The notes beneath the pieces are model-generated. The model did no database searches, was not told the origin of the DNA, and worked only from the letters and a program-made list of their open reading frames with translations. Both the position numbers and the translations under genes were made by a program. DNA of 64,000 bases, taken from Stomorhina lunata. Taxonomy: Eukaryota; Arthropoda; Insecta; Diptera; Rhiniidae. Positions within the stretch are counted from its first letter, which is position 1. Each line of letters opens with the position of its first letter. Below, piece after piece: positions 21,664-32,345 of the stretch. The stretch is from contig OW121743.1 of NCBI GenBank assembly GCA_933228675.1, positions 69,318,834-69,382,833 of the forward strand, read 5' to 3'.

Positions 21664-22959
21664 CAGGTTACCTTATAATGACTACAATATACCCTCCGAA
21701 TAACTAATAAGTTATTACAGAAGTACTTATTTGTAATTAAGATGGTAAGTTAAACTGAATGGCCCCGGTTCAAATCCCACCAAGACCAAGAATTTTTTTA
21801 ATTTTTTTTTGTTAAAAGAGTTTTTTTAAATGGTTTTTGAATTTTAAGAGCTTAAATATTACCTTCTATAAAAAAATTTTGGAAAACCAACTCACGGTAA
21901 TAAAAAAATACTCTCATAAGTCAATTTTGATTATGTAGGGGATGTTTTATACCAAACACGGTTCTGATTGGTCTTTACTTGGTAAGCCCAATTTATCTGG
22001 ATCATCCTTCATCTCAACTGTGGACACTGACCTCCTCGTGGTATCACCCGGGAAATTAGTTTAACACCCCTTAATGTAGTGAGCCAACATGTACCGAAAG
22101 TTGTCTCATAAGATCGATAAAAATGGGTTAGGACGACGGGATAACGCTCTCTTGGAAAAAATAATTACTATGAAGAGGATAAAATTAGGATTAAAATGTC
22201 CCACCACCTAATGTTAGAAGAAGACGTCCGAAACTTCGATGGAAAGACCAAGTAGAGAAACATTTTTCAAAGCTTGGCCTATAAAAATGGAGAATAGTCG
22301 CACAAGATCGAAGTCCATAGATTTCTAAAATATGCTCGGACTTTGACCTTAACAGATTGTAACTATAGGCCATTTAAGTAAGTAATAGTCAATGTTATAT
22401 AAAAACGTATATAAAAAGGAAGATTTAAATTGCTAAAGTTTTAAAATAATTAAAATAAAAAAAAACGTATTTATTGCTTATTAAACATTGCACATTAAAC
22501 ATTTACAAAAAATCGTATAGAAATATTTTTCCAAAAATTACAATAAAGCAAAAAAAGCTGGGAAAAACAAAGTTATTGTCACATGATTTTGGATCTGAAA
22601 ATAAAAATTGTATATATTAACTATAAGCTGCTAAGTTTTCAACATATGAAGTAGCTCAGTGGAAGAGTCTCCGCCTAGCAGTCGTAGGGGTCTGGGTTCT
22701 AAGCCCCATGGGGGTCCAAAAAAAAAAAATGTATTTCGTTCAAAAATATATTTTTTAAATTAAACAACAACAAAAAAGTTGTTGTTGTTGTTTTCCAATT
22801 GCATACCCAAGTCATTACGTTTCTGCAATTGGTAAGTACTTGCCTCCAATGACATCCCCATGTTAATGTAATGACTTAAACAGTGAATGAGTAAGTGTTT
22901 CGTGTTCAATAGTATAGCTGCTTAACTCATTATTTGGTAATGAAAAGTTTTGCTGGGTA
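21664..22959 (-). mobile_element. Family B element, copy 3, one end truncated
   Basis: Same orientation and order of parts as copy 2, but the first ~30 bp are missing (homology starts at GGTTACCTTATAATGACTAC). The other end is intact (GAAAAGTTTTGCTGGGTA). It is more diverged than copies 1, 2 and 4 and carries an extra AT stretch near 22450-22510, so it is the oldest of the four long copies. It abuts a LINE reverse-transcriptase fragment at 22963. Confidence 0.85.
22649..22720 (+). other. tRNA-like module inside family B copy 3
   Basis: TAGCTCAGTGGAAGAG, CGCCTAGCAGTCG and GGGTTCTAAGCCCC. The B-box carries a base change and an insertion (GGTTCT-AAG against GGTTCGAG), so this copy's promoter is probably dead. 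Confidence 0.65.
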
Positions 22960-22962
22960 GTT

Positions 22963-23096
22963 CCCCATATAGTTTTATTCAAGTTTACACCTCGAATGAC
23001 TTTTTCCAGCAGGATATTAAAAAGATCACACGACGGACTATCCCCTTTTCTACAATCACGTTTTTTATAGAATGGCTCGGAGATGTTTTTTCCTAT
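22963..23096 (-). pseudogene. LINE reverse-transcriptase fragment (QGD-type motif region)
   Basis: The minus strand translates in one open frame of about 44 codons that includes NISEPF, KGDSPSCDLFNILLEKVIRG and VNLNKT. This matches the reverse-transcriptase segment that in related LINEs reads RQGDxLSCxLFNxLLEKxxR just before the YADD box. R/Q to KG and other changes, plus truncation on both sides, make it a relic. It ends almost exactly where family B copy 3 begins, so that element probably inserted into it or deletion occurred at the junction. Clade is uncertain (RTE/CR1-like by feel). Confidence 0.7.
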
Positions 23097-23243
23097 CCAG
23101 TTCTCACTTCTACAAATTTTTCCAGATATAATATCATATCTTTCAAAAAATTATATACATCTTAGCATCAGCTAAGATATTTTTAAAAGTGATTTACGAG
23201 ATTATTTTCCAACAAATTCTTAAATAAGCTTAGCGCTATCTGT

Positions 23244-23462
23244 ATGCCAGGGAATTCCGATAATATGTTTTATGGACACCACCTTGGTTCTACAGGTTCG
23301 AAAAAAGTTACTCGTCTCAACTTTGAGCCTAACGGCGTAACCTCTTATAAGAGAGTGTCCTGTCAGAACGGACACAAGCAAATATATGGAGTTTTGGTAG
23401 TGATAGTAATCTGTTTAATAATATTATCTTTAACAGTTTACAAGTGGCTAGAGGCATACTAA
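23244..23462 (+). CDS. 72-codon frame with C-terminal membrane segment, unrecognised (copy 1)
   Basis: Not recognised. It starts MPGNSDNMFYGHHLG. Residues ~49-66 form one strongly hydrophobic stretch (GVLVVIVICLIILSLTV) long enough for one membrane span, followed by YKWLEAY. The first ~48 residues are polar with several K/R, so the pattern would fit a tail-anchored protein. The duplicate at 25883 differs at one residue (Leu25 to Pro). As the whole duplicated block is about 99% identical, this does not show selection. There is no nearby TATA, intron or poly-A evidence. It may be a chance frame or a lost exon. Confidence 0.25.
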   Translation: MPGNSDNMFYGHHLGSTGSKKVTRLNFEPNGVTSYKRVSCQNGHKQIYGVLVVIVICLIILSLTVYKWLEAY

Positions 23463-23711
23463 CAGATTCTAGTTTATCTGGAATTTGTAAAAAAAGTCCG
23501 AAGTCCTGCTTAATCGTGTGCTCTGTAGCTCTACTATAAACAGATTTAACCCCTTGCTACACGATTTAATTTCGAAGAAACATTTTGTATGTCAGATGAC
23601 ATGTATGTCAGATGACATCTAACATCTAAAACACTCTGTTACATCTGTTAGCATAATATTCGCACATTGATTGCTTTCTCCTTTTAAAGGTAGTCACTCG
23701 TGCATATTTCA

Positions 23712-24013
23712 GTTGAACAACGTCAAACAGTCCTGAAAAATTGTCAAACGGTTAAATTTGTGGTTGATTGTGAGCAAATGCGCAAAAAGGGATAATTTAC
23801 TATTGCAACAATTAAGCCATGTGGGATTTTTATGGAGTTGACAATCTCTGTCACTTTTAATGTCCGATCGGCTTTAACCATATGGAGAATTTCGTTTCGT
23901 GTATAGAGACCTTAACTAAGCGTTAGCAGGTTCGACATCCCCCTTGCTTGAACGGCCACATCAAAATTCAGAAACATCTTCTTTACCTCGAGATAGTCTG
24001 CTATAAAATTCTG
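23712..24013 (-). pseudogene. Mariner transposase relic, DNA-binding region (copy 1)
   Basis: Read on the minus strand, broken frames give SRGKEDVSEF, then CGRSSKGDVEPAN, then HMVKADRTLKVTEIVNSIKI with PHGLIVAIVN, and, after a frameshift, KLSLFAHLLTINHKFNRLTI with FQDCLTLFN. These follow in order the N-terminal half of DD34D mariner transposases (FKRGR...GRP..., MVxxDRRxKVxEIAxxxxIS, HGSVxxIL, KLxARWVPRLLTxDxKxxRV). Stops and shifts are frequent and no catalytic part is seen nearby, so this is an old relic. It belongs to a different lineage from the element at 14.6 kb. Confidence 0.62.
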
Positions 24014-24308
24014 CACCTATCGGACATAAGGAACGTAGAAGGTTGGGGGTGTTTAGAACTGAAGATGGTAATGATGTGAGTGAGCTGCTTGGCACCCAGG
24101 ATAGAGTATTGTAGTGTTTTATATAAAAAGAGTGCGTTCTGTGAGTGCTAGGGAGTAAGACGATTTGAGTGTAAGGGCTTCGGCTCGGTATCCTTGGAAG
24201 GATGCCGGGTTTTATTCTAGATAAATCGAATGTGTGTATGTAGGGAATCAGTTCCTGGTAGTCGTTCTTCTACGAAGTTTGACCGGATATTTTCTGGTAC
24301 CACGGGAA

Positions 24309-24334
24309 CATCCATACTTAATTAGGTATGGATG
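24309..24334. repeat. 26-bp near-palindrome (family E copy 1)
   Basis: CATCCATACTTAATTAGG and TATGGATG: two 9-bp arms around TTAATTAG, with one mismatch to a perfect palindrome. The counterpart at 28077-28102 is perfect. Confidence 0.7.
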
Positions 24335-24483
24335 TATATCTGGGCGCTGGTAGATGTGTTTTACTACCATATGTTGAGAGCATTGTGGAATAGACCTGTA
24401 AGGTAGTGTGTACACTTTCGGAAGATTTCTAACATTCTTTAAAACTATTAAAATGATTTCAAAAAATTTAAATCGAATGTAAA

Positions 24484-25778
24484 CCCAGTAAAACTTTTCA
24501 TTACCAAATAATGAGTTAAACAGTTAAACTATTGAACACGAACTACTTACTCATTCGCTGTTTAAGTCATTACATTAACATGGGGATGTCATTGGAGGCA
24601 AGTACTTACCAATTGCAGAAAAGTAATGACTTGGGTAAGCAATTTGAAAGCAACAACAACAACAGCAACAACTTTTTTGTTGTTGTTTTATTAAAAACAT
24701 ATATTTTTAAACGAAATACAAAATTTTTTTTATGATCCCATGGGGGCTCGAACCCAGACCCTCCGACTGCTAGGCAGAGACTCTTCCACTGAGCAACTTC
24801 ATATATTGAAAACTTAGCAGCTTATAATTAATATAAACAATTTTTATTTTTAGATCCAATATCATGTGAAAATAAATTGTTTTTCCCTGCTTTTTTTTGC
24901 TTTGTTGTAATTTTTGGAAAAATATTTTTATACGATTTTTTATAATTATTTTAAAACTTTTTTAAAATTATTTTAAAACTTAAACAATTTAAATCTTCTT
25001 TTTTATATAAGTTTTTACATAAGATTGTCTCTTACTTACTTAAATGTTACAACCTGTTAAGGTCAAAGTCCGAGCATATTTTAGAATTCCATGGATTTCG
25101 ATCTTGTGCGAATATTCTCCAATTTTATAGGCCAAGCTTTAAAAAATGTTCCTCTACTTGGTCTTTCTATCGAAGTTTCGGACATCCTCCTCTAATATTA
25201 GGTAGTGGGACATTTCAATTCTAATTTTATCCTCTTTATTGTATTTTTTTTTTCAAGAGAGGGTCACTAGCCTATTTTTATCGATCTTATGGGACAACTC
25301 TCGGAACATGTTAACTCACAATATTAATGGGTGTTAAACTATCTCCCCGGGTGATACCATGAGGAGGTGTGTGTCCACAGTTGAGATGAAGGATGACCCA
25401 GATAAGTTGGGCTTACCAAGTTAAGACCAATTAGAATCGTGTTTGGTATTCAACATCCCCTACATTATCAAAATTGACTCATGATGGTATTTTTTCATTA
25501 ACGTGAGTTAGTTTTACAATTTTTTTTTACAGAAGATAATATTTAAGTTCTTAAAATTCAAATATCATTTAAAAAGACTCTTTTAATAAAAAAAAAAAAA
25601 CTAAAAAAAATTGTTGCCCTTGGTGAGATTTGAACCGGGGCCATTCAGTTTAAATTACCATCTTAATTACAAATAAGTACTTCTGTAATAACTTATTATA
25701 TATTCGGATGGTATGTTGTAGTCGTTACAAGGTAACCAGTTATCAGAGTACTTGCCATTACCAAAGTTTTGCTGGGTA
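24484..25778 (+). mobile_element. Family B TIR element, copy 4, complete
   Basis: CCCAGTAAAACTTTTCATTA to GTTTTGCTGGGTA. Almost identical to copy 1, including both tRNA-like parts, but it lacks about 20 bp near 25270 present in copy 1. The left flank is AA rather than TA and the right flank is TA, so the target duplication is imperfect. It lies exactly between the two family E blocks, and the left block ends at its first base. Confidence 0.88.
24735..24805 (-). other. tRNA-like module inside family B copy 4
   Basis: Same A-box, CTAGCAG loop and GGGTTCGAGCCCC B-box as the other copies on the minus strand. One change in the A-box region (GTTGCTCAGTGG) distinguishes it. Confidence 0.68.
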
Positions 25779-25882
25779 CATATAAAGAAATGTGGCTGAT
25801 TTCTCATCAGCTAAGATATTTTTAAAAGTGATTTACGAGATTATTTTCCAACAAATTCTTAAATAAGCTTAGCGCTATCTGT

Positions 25883-26101
25883 ATGCCAGGGAATTCCGAT
25901 AATATGTTTTATGGACACCACCTTGGTTCTACAGGTTCGAAAAAAGTTACTCGTCCCAACTTTGAGCCTAACGGCGTAACCTCTTATAAGAGAGTGTCCT
26001 GTCAGAACGGACACAAGCAAATATATGGAGTTTTGGTAGTGATAGTAATCTGTTTAATAATATTATCTTTAACAGTTTACAAGTGGCTAGAGGCATACTA
26101 A
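25883..26101 (+). CDS. 72-codon frame with C-terminal membrane segment, unrecognised (copy 2)
   Basis: Same frame as 23244-23462, with Pro instead of Leu at residue 25 (CTC to CCC). The hydrophobic C-terminal segment is unchanged. No family is recognised. It could be a chance frame preserved only by the recency of the duplication. Confidence 0.25.
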   Translation: MPGNSDNMFYGHHLGSTGSKKVTRPNFEPNGVTSYKRVSCQNGHKQIYGVLVVIVICLIILSLTVYKWLEAY

Positions 26102-26350
26102 CAGATTCTAGTTTATCTGGAATTTGTAAAAAAAGTCCGATGTCCTGCTTAATCGTGTGCTCTGTAGCTCTACTATAAACAGATTTAACCCCTTGCTACA
26201 CGATTTAATTTCGAAGAAACATTTTGTATGTCAGATGACATGTATGTCAGATGACATCTAACATCTAAAACACTCTGTTACATCTGTTAGCATAATATTC
26301 GCACATTGATTGCTTTCTCCTTTTAAAGGTAGTCACTCGTGCATATTTCT

Positions 26351-26653
26351 GTTGAACAACGTCAAACAGTCCTGAAAAATTGTCAAACGGTTAAATTTGT
26401 GGTTGATTGTGAGCAAATGCGCAAAAAGGGATAATTTACTATTGCAACAATTAAGCCATGTGGGATTTTTATGGAGTTGACAATCTCTGTCACTTTTAAT
26501 GTCCGATCGGCTTTAACCATATGGAGAATTTCGTTTCGTGTATAGAGACCTTAACTAAGCGTTAGCAGGTTCGGCATCCCCCTTGCTTGAACGGCCACAT
26601 CAAAATTCAGAAACATCTTCTTTACCTCGAGATAGTCTGCTATAAAATTCTGC
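26351..26653 (-). pseudogene. Mariner transposase relic, DNA-binding region (copy 2)
   Basis: Duplicate of the relic at 23712-24013 with the same stops and frameshift, so decay preceded the duplication. It shows the same MVKADRTLKVTEI and PHGLIVAIVN helix-turn-helix strings. Confidence 0.6.
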
Positions 26654-26663
26654 ACCTATCGGA

Positions 26664-27245
26664 TTTCCTTTCATAGGAAATTTTTCAAAAATTTACTTTT
26701 TATAGGAAATTTTTCAAAAATTTACTTTTTGTAGGAAATTTTTCAAAAATTTACTTTTTATAGGAAATTTTCCAAAAATTTACTTCTTATAGGAAATTTT
26801 TCAAAAATTTACTTTTTATAGGAAATTTTTCAAAAATTTACTTTTTATAGGAAATTTTTCAAAAATTTACTTTTTATAGGAAATTTTTCAAAAATTTACT
26901 TTTTATAGGAAATTTTTCAAAAATTTACTTTTTATGGGAAATTTTTCAAAAATTTACTTTTTATAGGAAATTTTTCAAAAATTCACTTTTTATAGGAAAT
27001 TTTTCAAAAATTTACTTTTTATAGGAAATTTTTCAAAAATTTACTTTTTATAGGAAATTTTTCAAAAATTTACTTTTTATAGGAAATTTTTCAAAAATTT
27101 ACTTTTTATAGGAAATTTTTCAAAAATGTACTTTTTATAGGAAATTTTTCAAAAATTTACTTTTTATAGGAAATTTTTCAAAAATTTACTTTTTATAGGG
27201 AATTTTTCAAAAATTTACATTTTATAGAAATTTTTTCATAGATGA
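26664..27245. repeat. Minisatellite array V, 29-bp unit
   Basis: About 20 units of GGAAATTTTTCAAAAATTTA followed by CTTTTTATA, most of them identical. It lies inside family E copy 2 only. The unit differs from arrays I-IV and VII (GGAAA, TTACTT) but has the same A-tract/T-tract design and length. Confidence 0.94.
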
Positions 27246-27825
27246 TCCTCTTTTCATAAAAATCTGATAACCTTATCATAAGTTATTGGCATATAAAATG
27301 GGTATTTTTGGAGTTGATATCTGGAAACGTTCCGCCGTAAATTCGATTTAAAAAAATGTAATTTTTCGGTCACAATTTGATTATATGTTTGTTAAATTGT
27401 ACCTTAGTTCAGTTTTTTTGTTATCCTAAGAAATTAGTTTAATAAACAATTTAGTATTGAGAACAAATATTTTAAGTTTTTATCAATATCTTTTCTTATG
27501 TGAAAAATAGTTCTTTACATCTAACGACTCTACCTGGGGCACATTTGCCATACACTTATAACAAAGCAACTCGTCGACATTTTTTTGATCCCGAGATTTG
27601 TAATATCCCTAAAAAGCATATCGTATTTTGGTTGCAAGGCCCAATCCATCTTCCATCTTAACATTTTTTTTAATGTTGATATATCACAGTACAATGTTAA
27701 CAGAGGCCCAATAGTTTAAATTTTGATCTCTGAATTTTGAAAATAGTTAAGATATCATATTAATTTTTGTATTTTTACTTTATTTTTTAATTTTACATGC
27801 AAATTAAAGCGCCATGTTGGGGGGA
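27246..27825. other. Non-satellite remainder of the insert in family E copy 2
   Basis: AT-rich. A 62-codon open stretch without ATG (27476-27661) encodes LPYTYNKATRRHFFDPEIC and then NIPKKHIVFWLQGPIHLPS, whose composition is less biased than its surroundings. No domain is recognised. It might be a lost exon or transposon coding fragment. Confidence 0.4.
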
Positions 27826-28076
27826 ACTGAAGATGGTAATGATGTGAGTGAGCTGCTTGGCACCCAGGATAGAGTATTGTAGTGTTTTATATAAAAAGAG
27901 TGCGTTCTGTGAGTGCTAGGGAGTAAGACGATTTGAGTGTAAGGGCTTCGGCTCGGTATCCTTGGAAGGATGCCGGGTTTTGTTCTAGATAAATCGCATG
28001 TGTGTATGTAGGGAATCAGTTCCTGGTAGTCGTTCTTCTACGAAGTTTGACCGGATATTTTCTGGTACCACGGAAA

Positions 28077-28102
28077 CATCCATACCTAATTAGGTATGGA
28101 TG
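28077..28102. repeat. 26-bp perfect palindrome (family E copy 2)
   Basis: CATCCATACCTAATTAGG with TATGGATG reads the same on both strands over all 26 bases. Copy 1 has one mismatch. Confidence 0.8.
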
Positions 28103-28252
28103 TATATCTGAGCGCTGGTAGATGTGTTTTACTACCATATGTTGAGAGCATTGTGGAATAGACCTGTAAGGTAGTGTGTACACTTTCGGAAGATTTCTAA
28201 CATTCTTTAAAACTATTAAAATGAGTTCAAAAAATTTAAATCGAATGTAAAG

Positions 28253-29654
28253 AATTTAACAATATCGTTTTTATAAGTTACCTGGAGTTCTTGGGCGTGC
28301 CAATTTTGAGACTCATAAAGATGAATCGGACGCTATTGGTTTGGATTTATGTTCATAATGTTGATTTTAGGTCCATAATGGTGACTGACAGACAGACAGA
28401 CAGACTTTCTGTTGGGCTAAAGTTATCCCGCCTAGCTGTAGGTCAAAGTTACTTTCGTAAATATGATTTGATTTGGAATATCAACAAGTCTAAAATTATT
28501 TGAAGAACATGATGCAAATCGTGCTAATTTTAAAAAATTAATTGGACCTGCCATCCTTAAATGCTATTTTCTAATCGTAATGAATTTAGGGCAGAAAAAA
28601 TCTATAAAGAAATTTAGAGGCACCCTAGTATAACCGTATTAAAGGGCAGTAGTAACCTCTTTACACTATTTCCATTCTCAAAGTGGGTTGTCTATAATAA
28701 TTTTATAAGTACGGATGAGGGTCGTTTGTTCACCTTCTTCTTAAACATCTTTTATGAATAAACAAAAAAGGGAAGCCTCGTTAGTTGGGAGGGGTTTCGC
28801 CTTTTTTCACATGTTGGTTATATTACATTCTAGTAGAAAATTTTATTTTTTTAGTTTTAATTTTATTTTGTTAATTGCAGGCTTTTGTTGTTGTTGTTAT
28901 TGTTAATGCACTTGTTCCACTTTTTATTCTGTAAGTTTTACTTTTTTGTTTTATTTTTGTCTTATTAAATTTTTTGTTGTTGTTACTATTTAATTTCTAA
29001 TGTTTGTTATAATGTTGTTGTTGTTTGTTGGTTGGTTGGTGGTCGGTCGTTAGTCGGTGGTTGTTATTAGTGGGTTTGGGCTTGGTTTCAAAATTGCATT
29101 TTGTTTGTAATGCATTTCAGTTTCATTTTTTGAATTGAAATTAGAGGCCTTTTTAGTTTGAGTCTAGAGCTGATTTTTATAGTATTTTGTTTGCTATTTA
29201 AAATTCTAAAATAGTTTTTATTTAATCGTCGTTTTTTGTTACTTTTTGCCTTAAAAATTTGTAATATAAACAGATATTGTTGTATGTTGTTTTTTTTTTC
29301 TGAACATGTCACGATTTTTTAGTTAATTTTTTTTTATTTCAAGCTCCGTTTGTCCATTTTGCGGTATCTGACCTTGTGGTATTTTATTGTTTTAAGTTTT
29401 TTTTTTCTTTATTCAATTTTGTTCAAAAAAAATGTATTATATGCTATAATTTGGTTTAATTTTTCGGAATAATTAGAATAGTTTCCCAGGGTTTAAACAA
29501 TGGGCATGTGCATAATTATCATATTTGTTGTATAATTGTAGGTTTTGTGGTAAATTTATAAAATTGAATCATCATTTCTCATGTAGATGATAAGTATTGG
29601 ATTCTAGTCTCCTTAACGTAATGGGTCTGGGAATAACACAGACTTGTCAACAGT
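28253..29654. other. Unassigned spacer with low-complexity tracts
   Basis: Contains a (GACA)n tract near 28385-28405, TTGTTG runs at 28880-29010, and GGTTGGTTGGTGGTCGGTCG near 29030. No supported gene. The 70- and 74-codon frames show no recognisable domain. Confidence 0.55.
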
Positions 29655-29830
29655 ACTAATTGGTCTTAAAATTGTAAGTCGAGACTTACCTTTCAGCTCA
29701 ACTGTGGATACTGACCTTCTCGTGGTTTCATTTGGGGGACTTATTTAATGTAGTGCGCTAATATGTGCCACGAGTTCTTCTATAAGAACGGTAAAAATAT
29801 GGAGACTAGTTACTAGTAGGTTACGTCATA
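29655..29830 (-). mobile_element. Old fragment of a family B element
   Basis: CTAATTGGTCTTAAAATTGT, then CAGCTCAACTGTGGATACTG, then GTGCGCTAATATGTGCCACG and ATAAGAACGGTAAAAAT match in order the central part of family B (CTAATTGGTCTTAACTTAG, CATCTCAACTGTGG, GTGAGTTAACATG, ATAAGATCGATAAAAAT). It is much more diverged than the four full copies and has no ends, showing that the family has a long history here. Confidence 0.65.
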
Positions 29831-30179
29831 ACCAGGCATAGGCAGCCCATACCACAAGGAGCCGAAGAATTTTTGTAATTTTCGTAAATACCACGATCAT
29901 TGATAAAACTCGTGAAAATGAGTATTAAAATCATTCAGTTGGAATTGGGATGTAAGCAAAGTCGGTTGGTGTCGCTTTGTTTAAGAAAAGACAAAAACAA
30001 AATAGACAAGAAACAAATCAAAATCCATTTTTTAGCAACAAAATACATGGTTCGAGAGAACAAAGAAATATTATCTCGAACATTGTTACCACGACATCAT
30101 TATTTTTGTAAACATTGGGAATATTTTTGTAAATACTGGGAATATTTTTCAAAACAATAAAATATACATACTAATATTA
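29831..30179. other. Unassigned spacer
   Basis: No supported feature. The 86-codon frame at 29900-30160 ends in a short internal repeat (CKHWEYFCKYWEYF) produced by tandem DNA, not by a recognisable gene. Confidence 0.5.
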
Positions 30180-32345
30180 AACAATTTTAGATTTTTAGAT
30201 ATCTTCAATCCAAACATTTTTTTATTGAAAAATTTTTAATAAAAATATTTTTGTTTTGAAAATTGTTCGAAAAAATTAGATTTTATAGAAAATATTTTAT
30301 AAAAATATTTTTCTGTAAAAATTTTCGATAAAAATATTTTGATGTCAAAAAATTTTTAAATCTTCCATAGAAAAATTTATGATAAACAAATTTTGTGTAG
30401 AAAGATTTTTGATAAAAAAAATTTCTATAGAAAAATTTTTGATAAAAAAATTTTGTATAGAAAAATTTTTGATGAAAAAATTTTGTATAGAAAAATTTTT
30501 GATAAAAAATTTTTTCATACAAAAAACTTTGAAAAAAAATTTCGATTTTGATAAAAAAAAATTTCTACAGAAAAATTTTTAATAAAAAATATTTGGATAG
30601 AAAAATTTTTAATCAAAAAATCGAAATTTTTTTTTCAAAAATTTTTCTCAAGAAAACTTTTCATCAAAAATTTTTCTATAACAATTTTTTTTATCAAAAA
30701 TTTTTCTATAGAAAATTTGTTTATCATAAATTTTTTTATAGAAGATTTGAAAATTTTTTGATATAAAAATATTTTTATCGAAAATTTTTAAAGAAAAATA
30801 CCTTTATCGAAAAATTTTCTATAAAATCTAAATTTTATCAAACAATTTTCCAAAAAAAAAAATATTTTTATTAAAAATTTGTCTATAAAAAATGTTTGGA
30901 TCGAAAATATATAGATATAACATACAAAATTTTTCGAAAAAAAAATATTCGATTTTGATATATATTTTGATATATATTTTGATATATTCGATTTCTATAG
31001 AAAAAATTTTGTATAAATATTTTTCTATTGAAAAATTTTTGAAAATTTTGATAAAAAAAATTTCTATATATAGAGTTAATCACAAAATTGCTCACTGTTC
31101 TTTTTTACGCGTCTCAATTAAAACTTCTGTAAAAATTTTCAATAAAAATATTTTCATGTCAAAAAATTTTCAAATCTTCCATAGAAAAATTTATGATAAA
31201 AAAATTTTCCATAGAACAATTTTTGATAAAAAAAATTTCTATAGAAAAATTTTTGATAAAAAAATTTTTGATGAAAAAATTTTGTATAGAAAAATTTTTG
31301 ATGAAAAATTTTTCATACAAAAAATTTTGAAAAAAAAATTTCGATTTTGATAAAAAAAATTTCTACAGAAAAATTTTTAATAAAAAAAAATTTGAATAGA
31401 AAAATTTTTAATGAAAAAATCGAAATTTTTTTTCAAAAATTTTTCTAAAGAAAACTTTTCATCAAAAATTTTTCTATAACAAATTTTTTTATCAAAAATT
31501 TTTCTATAGAAAATTTGTTTATCATAAATTTTTTTATAGAAGATTTGAAAATTTTTTGATATAAAAATATTTTTATCGAAAATTTTTAAAGAAAAATACC
31601 TTTATCGAAAAATTTTCTATAAAATCTAAATTTTATCAAACAATTTTCCAAAAAAAAAAAAATATTTTTATTAAAAATTTTTCTATAAAAAATGTTTGGA
31701 TCGAAAATATATAGATATAACATAAAAAATTTTTCGAAAAAAAAATATTCGATTTTGATTAAAAACCTTTCTATAGAAAAAATTTTGTATAAATATTTTT
31801 CTATTAAAAAATTTTTGAAAATTTTGATAAAAAAAATTTCTAAAAAAATTTTGGTTAAAAAATTTTCTATAGAAAAATTTTTGATAAAAAAATTTTCTAT
31901 AGAAAAATTTTTGATAAAAACATTTTCTATAGAAAAATTTTTGGTAAAAACATTTTCTATAGAAAATTTTTTGATAAAAAATTTTCTATAAAAAAATTTT
32001 TGATAAAAAATTTTCTATAGAAAAATTTTTGCAAAAAAAAATTTCTATAGAAAAATTTTTGAAAAAAAAAAAATTCTATAGAAAAATTTTTGAAAAAAAA
32101 AAAATTTCTATAGAAACATTTTTGATAAAAAAAATTTTTATAGAAACATTTTTGATAAAAAAATTTTCTATAGAAAAATTTTTGATAAAAAAATTTTATA
32201 TAGAAACATATTTGATAAAAAATTTTCCATAAAAAATTTTTTGAAAAAAAAAAAAATTTTGATTTTGATATTTTCTATAGAAAAATTTTTGTATGAAAAT
32301 TTTCTATAGAAAAATTTTTGATAAAAAAATTTTCTATATATAGAG
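30180..32345. repeat. AT-rich minisatellite array VI, ~30-bp unit with ~814-bp blocks
   Basis: Degenerate units of GAAAAATTTTTGATAAAAAA followed by TTTTCTATA. A block containing TCTTCCATAGAAAAATTTAT recurs at 30361 and 31175 (814 bp apart). The non-satellite string ATATAGAGTTAATCACAAAA occurs with GCGTCTCAATTAAAACT at both 31070-31130 and 32337-32415. Long frames up to 152 codons on both strands (for example 30892-31350) are K/I/F-rich translations of the repeat. Confidence 0.9.

Larger units (their letters stand above)
23167..24483. repeat. Segmental duplication (family E), copy 1
   Basis: From CATCAGCTAAGATATTTTT to AAATCGAATGTAAA. It is about 99% identical by eye to 25808-28252, except that copy 2 has about 1.16 kb between CACCTATCGGA and ACTGAAGATGG where copy 1 has about 30 bp. 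It contains a 72-codon frame, a mariner transposase relic on the minus strand, and a 26-bp near-palindrome at 24309-24334. The right limit coincides exactly with the start of family B copy 4. Confidence 0.88.
25808..28252. repeat. Segmental duplication (family E), copy 2, with internal minisatellite
   Basis: Second copy of the block at 23167-24483, offset by about 2641 bp. It holds an additional 26664-27825 made of minisatellite V and about 580 bp of other sequence. Differences elsewhere are scattered single bases. Sequence at the junction suggests that copy 1 lost this segment, or copy 2 gained it, at a short GTTGGGG match. Confidence 0.88.

Noticed and set aside
29900..30160. 86-codon frame as a possible gene
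   Set aside because: No recognisable domain. Its C-terminal WEYF repeats come from a short tandem DNA repeat.
30892..31350. 152-codon open frame on the plus strand, with similar frames on both strands of array VI
   Set aside because: It is a translation of the minisatellite (repeating K-I-F-I motifs). Overlapping frames exist on both strands, and there is no domain or normal composition.
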